64,000 nucleotides of DNA from Polaribacter ponticola (GTDB taxonomy: Bacteria > Bacteroidota > Bacteroidia > Flavobacteriales > Flavobacteriaceae): positions 582,001-646,000 of the forward strand of contig NZ_JAOSLC020000002.1 of NCBI RefSeq assembly GCF_026191475.2, given 5' to 3'. A program made the position numbers and the translations under genes. Each line of letters begins with the position of its first letter. The first letter of the stretch is position 1. The notes beneath the pieces are model-generated. The model had not been told where the DNA came from, searched no databases, and saw only the letters and a program-made list of their open reading frames with translations. Positions 8,429 to 17,775 of the stretch are shown here, piece after piece.

Positions 8429-8444
8429 TGGCACTCTTTTTGTT
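8429..8444 (+). promoter_or_regulatory. Candidate sigma-54 (RpoN) promoter of exbD
   Basis: TGGCACTCTTTTTGTT matches the -24/-12 consensus TGGCACGN4TTGCA with exact spacing; the main departure is T for C in the -12 GC. No TAnnTTTG box overlaps it. Predicted transcription would begin near 8455, giving about 90 bases of leader. Assignment is by eye only. Confidence 0.45.
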
Positions 8445-8546
8445 AAAGTTATGTTAACGCCAAAAATCTACCTAGACAAACTTTAAACATTCCTTTCAAA
8501 ATATTTTGAAATAAAAAACCATTTATTAACTTTAAAACTAGGTATT

Positions 8547-9153
8547 ATGAGTAGAAAAGACACACCAGAAATTAATGCTGGTTCAATGGCAGACATCGCA
8601 TTTTTATTATTAATCTTCTTTTTAGTAACCACAACTATGGATACAGATTCCGGAATTATTAGAAAAATTCCTAAAAAAGAAAAAAATTACAGATAATATC
8701 CTCATCAAAGAAAAAAACATTTTAGAAGTAAACATTAATCTAAAAAATGAATTATTTGTTGATGGAGAAGTTATTCTATTAAACGATTTAAAAAAGGTAG
8801 CCATCGATTTTATAGATAACGGAGTCGGTGTTGATAAAAACAAACAACCTTGTAATTGGTGTAACGGAAAGAAATTAGAAACATCTTCAGATCATCCTTC
8901 TAAAGCTTTTATATCTATTAAAGCAAACAGAAATACAAATTACGAAACTTATATTTCTGTTTTAGACAATTTAAATAGTGCATACACCCATTTACGAAAT
9001 AAGTTATCTGTAGATGTATACAATCAAAATTATACAAGTTTATTAGATGAGTTTAAAAATTCGAATAACAAAAACAAGCAGATTGAAGCTAAAATTAAAA
9101 TAATTCGTGAAAAATATCCACTCTTACTTTCAGATTCAGAAATAAAAAACTGA
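8547..9153 (+). CDS. exbD: ExbD/TolR biopolymer transport protein (frameshifted here)
   Basis: Start [20 protein letters not shown] leads into the single N-terminal membrane helix (about residues 19-37) with the conserved Asp of ExbD/TolR in the SMADIAF segment that couples proton flow. The rest is periplasmic. An extra A in the seven-A run at 8680-8686 (gene frame PKKEK) causes an early stop at 8696; removing it continues [18 protein letters not shown] to the stop at 9153, about 201 residues, as usual for this Bacteroidota subgroup, which also has a CNWCNGK loop. No exbB sits next to it. The gene follows a sigma-54-like promoter and precedes cdaA by 53 bases. Confidence 0.85.
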
Positions 9154-9206
9154 TATTGTACACACAAAATTTATTAGTACTTTTACCTCAAATCATTCAA
9201 TTTTAA

Positions 9207-9986
9207 ATGCTAGATTTTATTCCTTTTTCAATTTTAGATGTGCTAGATATTTTGCTAGTTGCTACACTACTCTACTACATTTATAAATTATTAAAAGGTA
9301 CTGTTGCTATTAATATTTTTATTGGAATTGCATTTATTTTCCTAATCTGGAAAATTACACAAGCCCTAAAAATGGAAATGTTAAGTGGTATTTTAGGCTA
9401 TTTACTTTCTGGAGGTGTAATTGCTCTTATTATTGTGTTTCAGCAAGAAATTAGAAAGTTTTTATTAATGATTGGTACTACAAACTTTTCATCTAAAAAA
9501 GGTTTTTTAAATCAACTAAAGTTTTTACAATCAGAAATTAGCTCGGAAATAGATACCGAGAAAATAATAAGAGCATGTAGTAATATGTCCAAAACTAAAA
9601 CTGGTGCTCTTATTGTTATTGAAAGAACTAATGGTTTAGACTTTTTAATAAACAATGGCGATGCTATGAATGCGCTTGTAAACGAAGTTATATTAGAAAG
9701 TATCTTTTTTAAAAATAGCCCTTTGCATGATGGTGCAACTATTATTAGAGATAATTTTGTAGTTGCTACACGTGTAGTTTTGCCCATATCCGATAGCACA
9801 AAAATACCCGCAAGATTTGGATTAAGACATAGAGCTGCAATTGGTGTTAGTGAAAAAACTGATGCAGTCTGTTTATTAGTTTCTGAAGAAACAGGAGAAA
9901 TATCATATATAAAAGATGGCGGTTTTGTTTTGCACTCAACAATAGACGAATTAAACGAAAAACTTAAAAACGATTTGGCTTCATAA
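9207..9986 (+). CDS. cdaA: Diadenylate cyclase CdaA
   Basis: 259 residues. Three N-terminal membrane helices (about 10-90) anchor a cytosolic DAC domain that makes c-di-AMP from two ATP. The catalytic motifs are complete: LHDGATII (about 173-180) and RHRAAIGVSE (about 208-217). CdaA is the only diadenylate cyclase of most Bacteroidota and is tied to osmotic and envelope control; here it follows folP and exbD rather than the cdaR/glmM partners of Firmicutes. A clear terminator follows directly. The frame is intact. Confidence 0.95.
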   Translation: MLDFIPFSILDVLDILLVATLLYYIYKLLKGTVAINIFIGIAFIFLIWKITQALKMEMLSGILGYLLSGGVIALIIVFQQEIRKFLLMIGTTNFSSKKGFLNQLKFLQSEISSEIDTEKIIRACSNMSKTKTGALIVIERTNGLDFLINNGDAMNALVNEVILESIFFKNSPLHDGATIIRDNFVVATRVVLPISDSTKIPARFGLRHRAAIGVSEKTDAVCLLVSEETGEISYIKDGGFVLHSTIDELNEKLKNDLAS

Positions 9987-10016
9987 AAAAAAGGTTCTCT
10001 AAACGAGAACCTTTTT
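9987..10016 (+). terminator. Intrinsic terminator of cdaA
   Basis: AAGGTTCTC (9991-9999) pairs with GAGAACCTT (10005-10013), flanked by A and T tracts, immediately after the cdaA stop. It is symmetric enough also to stop the minus-strand lipoprotein transcript that ends at 10040. Confidence 0.85.
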
Positions 10017-10039
10017 AATATTAAATAAAATGTAATTCC

Positions 10040-10486
10040 TTATTTAGAAGGAGCCATTTTAGATTGAATTTGACTTAATACACTTTTAAATTTAGCTTTA
10101 GATGAATCATCTAAACCTGCAACTAAACTTTTTCCTTGTGCTAATAATTCAGCTCCTTTTTTTACTAAAGCTGGTTTCTTTAAAACATCACCTTTAGCAG
10201 CAATATAATCTTTTGCATACGTTGCGTAAGATTGTAAGTGCTCAGTAACTTTTGGATTATCAAAACTAGGGATAGAAATACCTTCTAAAGCAGATGCAAC
10301 CATATCAGAAACTTCTTTTTTAGCTTCTTCTACTTTAGTTACTACATCTGTTTTAACTTCTTCGATTTCTGTTACAACTTCTGTTTTAACTCCATCTTTA
10401 GCTTTTTCAGCTTCCTTTTTTTCTCCTTTACAAGATGTTGCTAATAATGCACCAACAACCAATACTGATAATACGATTTTTTTCAT
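10040..10486 (-). CDS. Small lipoprotein with charged coiled-coil linker
   Basis: 148 residues, family not recognised. A lipoprotein signal (lipobox LATSC, Cys 19) is followed by a Lys/Glu/Val-rich stretch (about 22-65) with repeated EVxTExEEVK units predicted to form a coiled coil. A more ordered helical C-terminal half (about 70-148) follows. It lies alone between convergent cdaA and the ABC exporter, with its own promoter (CAAAnnTA at 10562-10569). A surface or periplasmic spacer-like protein is possible, but no function can be assigned. Confidence 0.75.
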   Translation of the reverse strand: MKKIVLSVLVVGALLATSCKGEKKEAEKAKDGVKTEVVTEIEEVKTDVVTKVEEAKKEVSDMVASALEGISIPSFDNPKVTEHLQSYATYAKDYIAAKGDVLKKPALVKKGAELLAQGKSLVAGLDDSSKAKFKSVLSQIQSKMAPSK

Positions 10487-10561
10487 TTTTGTTTTGTTTT
10501 AGATTGAAACGTAAAGGTATATCAATATATATGATATTTTATCTTTTTAGAGAAAAAACGA

Positions 10562-10569
10562 CAAAAATA
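10562..10569 (-). promoter_or_regulatory. Bacteroidota -7 box of the 10486 lipoprotein gene
   Basis: CAAAAATA on the plus strand is TATTTTTG on the coding strand, a match to TAnnTTTG. It lies 76 bases before the start codon. Confidence 0.5.
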
Positions 10570-10621
10570 TCCATCGAAGTAAACTTACCTTAAAAAAGAT
10601 AAAACACTGATAATAAAAATT

Positions 10622-12387
10622 TTAAGAAGCCTTATCTAAGCTAAATTGCTTATCATATAAATTTTTGTAGTAACCATTTTCTTTTTCTAGTAATTCTAAA
10701 TGAGAACCTTCTTCTACTATAAAACCTTTATCCATAACAATAATTTTATCAGCCTGTTTTATAGTTGCTAATCTATGTGCGATTACTATTGATGTTCTAT
10801 TTTTGGTAATAGTTTCAGTTGCAAACTGTATCATTTGTTCTGCATAAGCATCTACAGAAGAAGTTGCTTCATCTAAAATTAAAATACTTGGTTTACTAAC
10901 ATACGCTCGTAAAAAAGCAATTAATTGTCTTTGACCAGAAGATAACATAGCTCCTCTTTCTTTTACGTTGTAATGATAACCATTAGGAAGTGTCATTATA
11001 AAATCGTGAATTCCTATTTGTTTTGCTGCTTCTTCTACTTCTTTTAATGAGATATTCTCATTTTTTAAAGTGATGTTATTTAAAATAGAATCTGAGAATA
11101 AAAAGACATCTTGAAGTACAATAGCAACTTGATTTCTTAAATTTTCTAAATCATATTCATTTACAGAAACTCCATCAACAGAAATCGTACCACTATCTAT
11201 TTCGTAAAAACGATTTATTAAGTTTATGATTGTTGACTTTCCTGCTCCGGTTGCCCCAACAATTGCTATTGTTTGTCCGCTTTTAACATCTAAAGAAATC
11301 CCTTTTAGAACTTCTTCTCCTTTAATGTAACTAAACCTTACCTCTTTAAAACTGATATCTCCCTTTAACTTATCTGCTTTAACTATACCACTTTTAGCAA
11401 TACTACTTTCTGTATCTATTACTTTAAAAACACGCTCACCAGCAACAATTCCCATTTGAAGCTGATTAAATTTATCTGCAATTTGCCTTAAAGGTCTAAA
11501 CAACATTTGTGCAAATTGAATAAACCCCATAATCATACCCACAGAAATTCCAGAATTCTGAATAGCTTGTCCGCCACCAAACCAAACAATTAATCCAATA
11601 CCAATAGAAGATAAAATTTCTGCAATAGGGAAGAATACAGAATAATACCAAATTGTTTTTACATGGGCTTTTTTGTGCTTGTCATTTATTTCTTTAAAAT
11701 TTTCATATTCAATACTTTCCCGATTAAACAATTGTACAATTTTCATACCAGTAACTCTTTCTTGCACAAAACCATTTAAGTTTGCAACTTGGTTTCTAAC
11801 CTCTTGAAAAGTAGCCTTTATTGCAACTTGAAAAAGTTTAGTAGCATATACTAATATTGGTAAAATTGTTAAGGTTATTAATGCCAACTTCCAATTTAAA
11901 ATTAGCATAACTACAGTTACTGCAAACATTTTAAGAATATCACTTAAAATTGTAAAAACACCATTGCTAAAAAAGCTGCAATTGTTTCTATATCAGAAAC
12001 TACTCTTGTAACTAATTTACCAACAGAATTATTATCAAAATAAGACATTTTAAATTGTAAAATATGCCTGAATATTTTTGCTCTAATATCTCTAATAATA
12101 TGTTGGCCAACCCAATTTGCATAATAAATAAAAATAAATTGCAGTGCTACTTCAACAAACAAAACACCAAGCATTAATAAAGTATAGTTTAACAAACCTG
12201 CTTTGTCTTTAGATAATATATAATCATCTACAGTATTTATTAAAATATAAGGTGATAACACAGAAAATAATGCTAATAATATTGTAGACGATGCTGCTAT
12301 AAAAAAGTACAAACGATATCGTTTAGCAAAAGACATTAATCTTGAGAAAATTTTAATATCAAAAGCGTTTCCTGTTTTTTCTGCCAA
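10622..12387 (-). CDS. ABC exporter, fused permease-ATPase (MsbA-like; frameshifted here)
   Basis: About 588 residues once one base is restored in the six-A run at 11969-11974 (coding strand AAFFSNGVFTIL). The N-terminal part has the six-helix ABC type-1 exporter domain; the C-terminal ATPase shows Walker A GATGAGKST, signature LSSGQRQL, Walker B ILILDEATSSVD and switch His in IVIAHR. The half-transporter would work as a homodimer in the inner membrane, exporting lipid or drug-like molecules; MsbA-type lipid flippase is possible, but the substrate is unknown. It starts three bases after the truA stop, so the two form an operon. Confidence 0.9.
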
Positions 12388-12390
12388 AAT

Positions 12391-13116
12391 TTAATATTTT
12401 ATTTGTGTTAAAAATAAGCCCTTTGCTGGTACAGATAATCCTGCATTACCTCTATTCTTACTTTCTATTATTTCTCTAAAACCATCAACAGTAATTTTAC
12501 CTAAACCAACATCTAACAAAGTACCTACAATTGCTCTTACCATATTTCTAAGAAATCTATTTGCAGAAATATGAAATATCAATTCATTACCCTTAGATTC
12601 CCAATATGCTTCTGTAACATCACAATTAAAAGTGTAAACATCGGTTTTAACTTTAGAAAAAGTTTGAAAATCTGTATACTCTAACAATAATTTTGCTGCT
12701 TCATTCATTAACTGAATATCAGGTTTTTGAGAATGAATTTGCCATGTAAAGTCTAATAAAAAAGGATTTCTTCCCATCCAAATTTTATACTCATAACTTC
12801 TTGAAATAGCATCAAATCTAACATGCTTTTCACTATCAACCAAAAAAACTTTGTAAACAGTAATATCGTTAGGTAAAATTGAATTTAATTTAAAAACCAA
12901 ATCTCCTTTTAATACTTTATCTACATCAAAATGAGCAAACATTTGTGAAGCATGGACACCTGTATCTGTTCTTCCTGCTCCAACTACTTGAATATTTACT
13001 TGAGTAATTGTACTTATAGCTATGTTTAGTTTTTCTTGTACAGAAATAACATCTGGCTGAATTTGCCAACCATGATAATTTTTACCGTTATAAGAAAGCT
13101 CTATAAAATATCTCAA
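12391..13116 (-). CDS. truA: tRNA pseudouridine(38-40) synthase
   Basis: 241 residues, the normal TruA length. The catalytic aspartate is Asp51 in VVGAGRTDTGVHA. Other motifs are YNGKNYHGWQ near the N-terminus, the RSYEYKIW strand near 127 and FLRNMVRAIVGTLLDVG (about 190-206). The enzyme isomerises uridines 38-40 in the anticodon arm of many tRNAs. Its stop is three bases from the ABC exporter start. The divergent neighbour is the phosphoesterase gene. The frame is intact. Confidence 0.96.
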   Translation of the reverse strand: MRYFIELSYNGKNYHGWQIQPDVISVQEKLNIAISTITQVNIQVVGAGRTDTGVHASQMFAHFDVDKVLKGDLVFKLNSILPNDITVYKVFLVDSEKHVRFDAISRSYEYKIWMGRNPFLLDFTWQIHSQKPDIQLMNEAAKLLLEYTDFQTFSKVKTDVYTFNCDVTEAYWESKGNELIFHISANRFLRNMVRAIVGTLLDVGLGKITVDGFREIIESKNRGNAGLSVPAKGLFLTQIKY

Positions 13117-13167
13117 GAATATATGTTTTTGAAGACCTCAAAATTACGGAATTTATTTTGTTATCCT

Positions 13168-13175
13168 TACTTTTG
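13168..13175 (+). promoter_or_regulatory. Bacteroidota -7 box of the phosphoesterase gene
   Basis: TACTTTTG fits TAnnTTTG and lies 40 bases before the ATG at 13215, in the divergent gap with truA. No convincing -33 TTG is seen at the best spacing. Confidence 0.4.
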
Positions 13176-13214
13176 AGACTCTAAGAGACGTTAAACTTTT
13201 CTTACAGTTTTGAA

Positions 13215-13712
13215 ATGAAAAAAATTTTACTTTTATCGGACACACATAGTTACATCGATGATCAAATTTTAAAGTTTGTAAAACAAGCTGATGAAGTTTG
13301 GCACGCAGGCGATATTGGTGATTTAAATGTGACTGACACAATAAAAAAACTAAAACCTTTAAGATGTGTTTATGGAAACATTGATAATGCAGATGCTAGA
13401 TCTGAATTTCCTTTAGATAATAAATTTTTAGTAGAAAATGTTTCCATTTGGATAACACATATTGGTGGTTATCCTAACAAATACAATTTAAGAATTAGAG
13501 AAAATATTACTAAAAACCCTCCAAAAATATTTATTTCTGGTCATTCTCATATTCTTAAAGTTCAGTTTGACAAAAAACTGAACCTATTACACCTAAACCC
13601 AGGAGCAGCAGGCAATCATGGATTTCATAAAGTTAGAACTATGTTACGATTTGAATTAGAAAAAGGAGAAATAAAAAATTTAGAAATTATTGAACTAGCT
13701 CAGAGAGGATAA
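13215..13712 (+). CDS. YfcE/MJ0936-type metallophosphoesterase
   Basis: 165 residues with the calcineurin-like metal motifs of this compact family: SDTHS (Asp8, His10), HAGDIGD (about 30-36), YGNIDN (about 54-59), THIGG (about 81-85) and GHSHI near 114. These coordinate two metals to hydrolyse phosphodiesters or phosphomonoesters; the cellular substrate is unknown. The last 26 bases overlap, tail to tail, the end of the minus-strand histidine kinase gene. The frame is intact. Confidence 0.9.
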   Translation: MKKILLLSDTHSYIDDQILKFVKQADEVWHAGDIGDLNVTDTIKKLKPLRCVYGNIDNADARSEFPLDNKFLVENVSIWITHIGGYPNKYNLRIRENITKNPPKIFISGHSHILKVQFDKKLNLLHLNPGAAGNHGFHKVRTMLRFELEKGEIKNLEIIELAQRG

Positions 13713-15513
13713 TCTCTTCTTTTTCTTTTATTGGGATCTCTACTTTAATATGAGTACCTTTTCCTTTATAAGAGGTTATTTTAAATTGACCTTTCATCAT
13801 CTGTATTCTAGCTTCAATTTGATTAATTCCTAAACCATCTTTGTTATCTATTTTAGATTCGTCAAAACCAATTCCGTCATCAGTAATTTGAATTACAATT
13901 TTACCATCTAACTCCTTTATTTTAATAACAGCTTTTTTAGCTTTACTATGTTTTAAAATATTATTAGTTAATTCTTGAATAATATTATGAACTTTAATTT
14001 CAAAATTTTGATGATATCTCCTCAAGTTTTCAATTTCAGCTTCTATTACTAAATCTGAATTTGAATATTTTTCTGCAATATCTTTTGTTGCAAAATTTAA
14101 ACCGAATTTTAACAATACAGATGAAACTAAAGTATGAGATAAATCTCTAATTTTCTTAGACGCTTCGTTTATAATTTTTTGAGTTTTATCAATCTCAACC
14201 GGAACTCCATTATCAAACTGTTTTCTTGTAGCTTGCAAATGTAAATTAGCAGATGATAACATTGCACTTACGCTGTCGTGTAAAACTTCTGCAATCTCTT
14301 TTCTCTCAGATTCTTTCCCATTTAAAGTAGCATCCAAAACTCTTGCTTGAGATTCTGATTTTAATTTATCTAAATTTTGATTTTGTTTTAACTCAGTCTG
14401 AGTTAATTTTAATTGTAAACTTTTTTGTCTTAAAATATAATAACCTATAACAATTATCATAGAAATTAAAAGGAATATCCCAATAACTATAATACTCCTG
14501 TTTTTATCTTTCTCTTGTAAAATTCTAACTTTTTGTTTTTCTTCTAAAAGTTTTTTCTCAGTATCAAAATCATACTCATGCGATAATTCGGCTATAATAC
14601 TTCTAAATTCTTTTTCCCGAATAGTATCTTGTATGTTATAAGATTTTTCTTGATAATCATAAGATTTATAATCTTTAAGATTACGCATTGCCCATGCTAA
14701 ATTATAATACAAACTAGCTTTGGTTCTATTAGCAGAAGGATCATCGTTATTTTTTATTAAATCTAGTGCTTCTAAATATAAATTCTTAGCTTTTTTGTAT
14801 TCTTTTTGAGATAAAAATATATTACCCAAATTATTGATTGCTTTAGCTAATCCTATATTTTTATTTAGTTTTTTATGAATTACAATAGCTTTCTTAACAT
14901 AACTTTCTGCTTTATCAAAAATCGAATCTTTTTCATAAATACCAGATAAATTACTAAAAACAACCGCTTTCATCCCCTCAACTTCAATACTCAGTTCGGG
15001 TAAGTTTTCTACTTTTTCATAATAATGCTTTGCACTATCTGTATAGTATAATCTATTATTTTCATTTTCAGCAATAGAGAGTTTTTGATAGGAACTACCT
15101 ATTCTTAATAACGTTTTTGCATAATTAGAATCTGAGAATTTTACCCTATCATCTTCTAAAACCGAAATCTTAATTAATTCTAAAGATTTTTTATAAAACT
15201 CTAAAGATTTTTTATTTTTATTTGTTCTATTATAAATACTTGCTATTAAAAATGAAGTTTTAAAAGACCAAAAACTCACATTATTATCTTTACAGAAATC
15301 GTAAAATATAAAAGCTTTCTCTAAAGCTTTTACATAATTCTGTTGTTTATATAATTTATCAATTACTAAAAACTTCTTAACGTATAAGCTATCATTATGT
15401 TGCAACAAAAAAGAAACCTTATCATTTAAGGTTTCTTTTTTGTTTACATTAACTGCATTAATCTGATATAAATTAAAACAAATAATAATTAATATTATTT
15501 TTTTCATTTGCAA
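13687..15513 (-). CDS. TPR sensor histidine kinase, NarX-type (HisKA_3)
   Basis: 608 residues. A signal peptide leads a periplasmic region of TPR repeats (about 55-300; for example NNLGNIFLSQKEYKKAKNLY), one membrane helix (about 339-361), a coiled coil, the dimerisation box with phospho-acceptor His412 in AEVLHDSVSAMLS, and a HATPase_c domain (N-box ELTNNILKHSKA, G-box DDGIGFD). This is the common Bacteroidota TPR-kinase layout that signals to LuxR-type regulators. It lies on the same strand as a lipoprotein (15538) and such a regulator (16331), which suggests a three-part signalling unit. The frame is intact. Confidence 0.92.
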   Translation of the reverse strand: MQMKKIILIIICFNLYQINAVNVNKKETLNDKVSFLLQHNDSLYVKKFLVIDKLYKQQNYVKALEKAFIFYDFCKDNNVSFWSFKTSFLIASIYNRTNKNKKSLEFYKKSLELIKISVLEDDRVKFSDSNYAKTLLRIGSSYQKLSIAENENNRLYYTDSAKHYYEKVENLPELSIEVEGMKAVVFSNLSGIYEKDSIFDKAESYVKKAIVIHKKLNKNIGLAKAINNLGNIFLSQKEYKKAKNLYLEALDLIKNNDDPSANRTKASLYYNLAWAMRNLKDYKSYDYQEKSYNIQDTIREKEFRSIIAELSHEYDFDTEKKLLEEKQKVRILQEKDKNRSIIVIGIFLLISMIIVIGYYILRQKSLQLKLTQTELKQNQNLDKLKSESQARVLDATLNGKESERKEIAEVLHDSVSAMLSSANLHLQATRKQFDNGVPVEIDKTQKIINEASKKIRDLSHTLVSSVLLKFGLNFATKDIAEKYSNSDLVIEAEIENLRRYHQNFEIKVHNIIQELTNNILKHSKAKKAVIKIKELDGKIVIQITDDGIGFDESKIDNKDGLGINQIEARIQMMKGQFKITSYKGKGTHIKVEIPIKEKEEIILSELVQ

Positions 15514-15537
15514 TAAAAAATTGGCTAAAATTAGTTA

Positions 15538-16230
15538 TTAATAGTCTTCACCATCATCTACTATAACTCTAGGCTTTCTTACTACAACTGCAGCAGCTTT
15601 AGCATTAGAATTATTTGAATGATTTACAAAATCAATTTTCAATAGTTTTCCTTCTTCTTTCTCTAAAGTTCTAGAAAAATTATTCTTTGAAGATTTACCT
15701 TTATCTAAATGAATTTCGTGTGTTGCTAATTCTTCATTATAAACAAAATCAACTGCTACTTTATCATTAACATTAAAATCTAAATCAAAAGTTCCATCCT
15801 CATTTTTAGAAATAGAATATTCATTTAAGAATTTTTTATTCTTGCCTGATTTATTTGAAAACTTAATATTGTCATCAAATACAGTAATAGTAGGTACTTT
15901 ATTACTGTTCTCACTTATAAATTCTACTTTAAAATTCTCTTCTTTAAACCATAAATCTGAAGCAGAATTTATTTTATCTCCTTTAACATTTTTAGATTTT
16001 GATAAATAAAATTCATTTGAACTTTCATCAGAATTTTTTAACACATCTACTACAACATCACTATTTACATTTAAAGCGACAGAGTATGCTCCTGTAGCAT
16101 CTCTTTTTAATTCATACGTTTTAAGTAACTCTGTACTTTGTCCTTCTTGTAAAATTACTTCTTCCGTAGAACAAGATGTAAAACCTAAAGTGAATAATAC
16201 TACGGCAATTAGAGTGTTAATTTTTTTCAT
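15538..16230 (-). CDS. Lipoprotein of two tandem repeats, between kinase and regulator
   Basis: 230 residues, not a family I recognise. After a lipoprotein signal (Cys20 in GFTSCS), residues about 35-106 and 134-203 are a tandem repeat: LLKTYELKRDATGAYS aligns with FLNEYSISKNEDGTFD, then LNVNSDVVVDV with FNVNDKVAVDF, and NEFYLSKSK with HEIHLDKGK. Each unit looks beta-rich. A basic then acidic tail ends in DDGEDY. It starts about 100 bases after the regulator gene and its stop is 24 bases before the kinase start, so it is likely co-expressed. A surface or periplasmic ligand or accessory sensor for the kinase is an inference from position only. Confidence 0.75.
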   Translation of the reverse strand: MKKINTLIAVVLFTLGFTSCSTEEVILQEGQSTELLKTYELKRDATGAYSVALNVNSDVVVDVLKNSDESSNEFYLSKSKNVKGDKINSASDLWFKEENFKVEFISENSNKVPTITVFDDNIKFSNKSGKNKKFLNEYSISKNEDGTFDLDFNVNDKVAVDFVYNEELATHEIHLDKGKSSKNNFSRTLEKEEGKLLKIDFVNHSNNSNAKAAAVVVRKPRVIVDDGEDY

Positions 16231-16330
16231 TTTTTTAGTTTGTTTTAATTACTAATATACTTTTATTAAAATAGTTGGGGAAATTTATAATTGTCTCAAG
16301 GGATTTAATTTAAAATATTAAAAAGGGGAT

Positions 16331-16995
16331 TTATACTATTTTGTTTTTAACTGCATATACAGCTAAACCAACTGAGTTTTTTACTTTTAATTTTCTTAAT
16401 AAATTTTTTCTATGCGTTTCTACAGTACTAAGCCCTAAATTTAATTTGTCTGCAATTTCAGGAGAATTGTGTTGTTTTGATATCAATTTTAAAACATCTA
16501 ACTCTCTATCTGTTAAAGTTTCTTTTAAAAACTTATCTGGAGCATCACCAATTGGTACATGTTGGCCAGCAAAAGTTTTTACAAGAATATTTTGAATATC
16601 GCTACTAAAATACTGTTCACCATTTGCAACTGCCTTAATAGCATCTACAATATGCTCTCCTGCATTATTTTTAGTAATATATCCATTACAACCTAAACTT
16701 AACATTTCTTGCACAATCTTTATATCATCATAACTAGAAAGTATAATAACGTTTTGTCTGATACCAACTTTATTAAAGTGTTTTAAAACTTCAAAACCGT
16801 CTAGAACTGGCATAGTAATATCTAATATTAACACATCTGCCTTATTTCCTTTCTTTTCAAACCAATCTATTACCTCTTTTCCTGTTAAAGAATAATCTCT
16901 GATTTCAATGTCTTTGTCTGTATTTATTACAGCTATAATCCCTTCGATTAATATCTTATGATCATCAGCTACGTGAACGTATATCTTTTTTTCAT
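16331..16995 (-). CDS. NarL/LuxR-type response regulator (frameshifted here)
   Basis: About 221 residues. The start ATG (16993-16995) opens MKKKIYVHVADDHKIL only if one base is added to the seven-T run at 16986-16992; without it the frame breaks after seven codons. The receiver domain shows acidic pair Asp11-Asp12 and phospho-acceptor Asp59 (VLILDITMP). The C-terminal LuxR helix-turn-helix covers LTDRELDVLKLI to about residue 215. It probably takes phosphate from the TPR kinase two genes downstream and activates or represses transcription. A promoter (17007-17014) and a 52-bp palindrome (17056-17108) lie just upstream. Confidence 0.88.
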
Positions 16996-17006
16996 TACTT
17001 ACATTA

Positions 17007-17014
17007 CAAATTTA
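17007..17014 (-). promoter_or_regulatory. Bacteroidota -7 box of the response regulator gene
   Basis: CAAATTTA (TAAATTTG on the coding strand) lies 12 bases upstream of the rebuilt ATG at 16995, implying a very short leader. Confidence 0.45.
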
Positions 17015-17055
17015 AACTAGTTTAAAGGATCCTACAATCCCTATTTATGATGAAA

Positions 17056-17108
17056 TTTTCACCTCCCCAAAAACAGGGAGAAGCCTCCCCTTTTTTAGGG
17101 AGATGAAA
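17056..17108. repeat. 52-bp imperfect palindrome with four CTCCC/GGGAG boxes
   Basis: The stretch reads nearly the same on both strands: TTTCACCTCCCC at the left, CAGGGAGAAGCCTCCCC in the middle, AGGGAGATGAAA at the right. Four boxes (CTCCC, GGGAG, CTCCC, GGGAG) can pair as one long or two short hairpins. It sits upstream of the regulator promoter and beyond the DUF4293 terminator. Confidence 0.7.
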
Positions 17109-17216
17109 TATCTAAACATCTGAATTACAGTTGTTTAAATTTATGATTTTTTTAAAATATTTTAAGCATATAAAGTTAAGAATAAAATGAGAAAATTAAA
17201 ATTATTCTTAAAAACA

Positions 17217-17245
17217 AAAAACCGAGAATAATTTCTCGGTTTTTA
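17217..17245 (-). terminator. Terminator of the DUF4293 gene
   Basis: AAAACCGAGAA pairs with TTCTCGGTTTT; on the minus strand the stem is followed by TTTTTTGTTTTT. It lies 30 bases past the stop at 17275. Confidence 0.85.
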
Positions 17246-17274
17246 TTTCGCACTAAATATACTATTTGTTAGTT

Positions 17275-17706
17275 TTATCGAATTCTATCTGCAGATTTCA
17301 CAAGATCTTCATCCTTTTTTATAGCTTTATTTGCCAAAACAACAAGCAAAATAACCAAAATTGGAATAAACATCCCAATACCTTTCTCAGAAACCATAGT
17401 TTCTCCAGATAATGTTAGAGATAAATAAATCAATAATCCTAATAAAAAAAGATTGATCAGAATTATAATACGTCCTATTACAAATTGAAGCTTTCTATTT
17501 TTAAATAAAAATATAGTTACTAAAGCTAAAATTGATGACGCTATGAACATAAGAGGTATTACCTTAAAAGTAATTAACTCTTCCGAAAACAAATCTAAAA
17601 CAAAAATTTGTTCTTTTAAAGTATTCCATAAATTAAATACAAAAATTAAACCTCCAGAAACTGCAGCGGCTAAAATTAAATAAATAGTTTGTATTCTTTG
17701 TATCAT
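17275..17706 (-). CDS. DUF4293 membrane protein
   Basis: 143 residues with four predicted membrane helices (about 7-27, 45-65, 75-96, 108-128) and a charged C-terminal tail. It opens with MIQRIQTIYL, the hallmark start of DUF4293, a Bacteroidota family nearly always found divergent from rho, as here. Its function is unknown. It is transcribed alone, with a promoter region shared with rho and a strong terminator. The frame is intact. Confidence 0.88.
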   Translation of the reverse strand: MIQRIQTIYLILAAAVSGGLIFVFNLWNTLKEQIFVLDLFSEELITFKVIPLMFIASSILALVTIFLFKNRKLQFVIGRIIILINLFLLGLLIYLSLTLSGETMVSEKGIGMFIPILVILLVVLANKAIKKDEDLVKSADRIR

Positions 17707-17775
17707 AAGTAAATTATAGAATCACAAAAGTAAAACTTCTTTTTCAAAAAGAAAACTACAAAGTAAAAAAAAGCA

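Larger units (their letters stand above)
8181..8546. other. 366-base gap between folP and exbD
   Basis: It contains a repeat of family A (8219-8287), a downstream AGCCCTTTTTT that can pair with its AGGGCT end to form a terminator, an A/T-rich stretch with no recognisable signal (8330-8428), a candidate sigma-54 promoter (8429-8444), and about 100 bases of leader. I see no coding potential in it. Confidence 0.6.
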
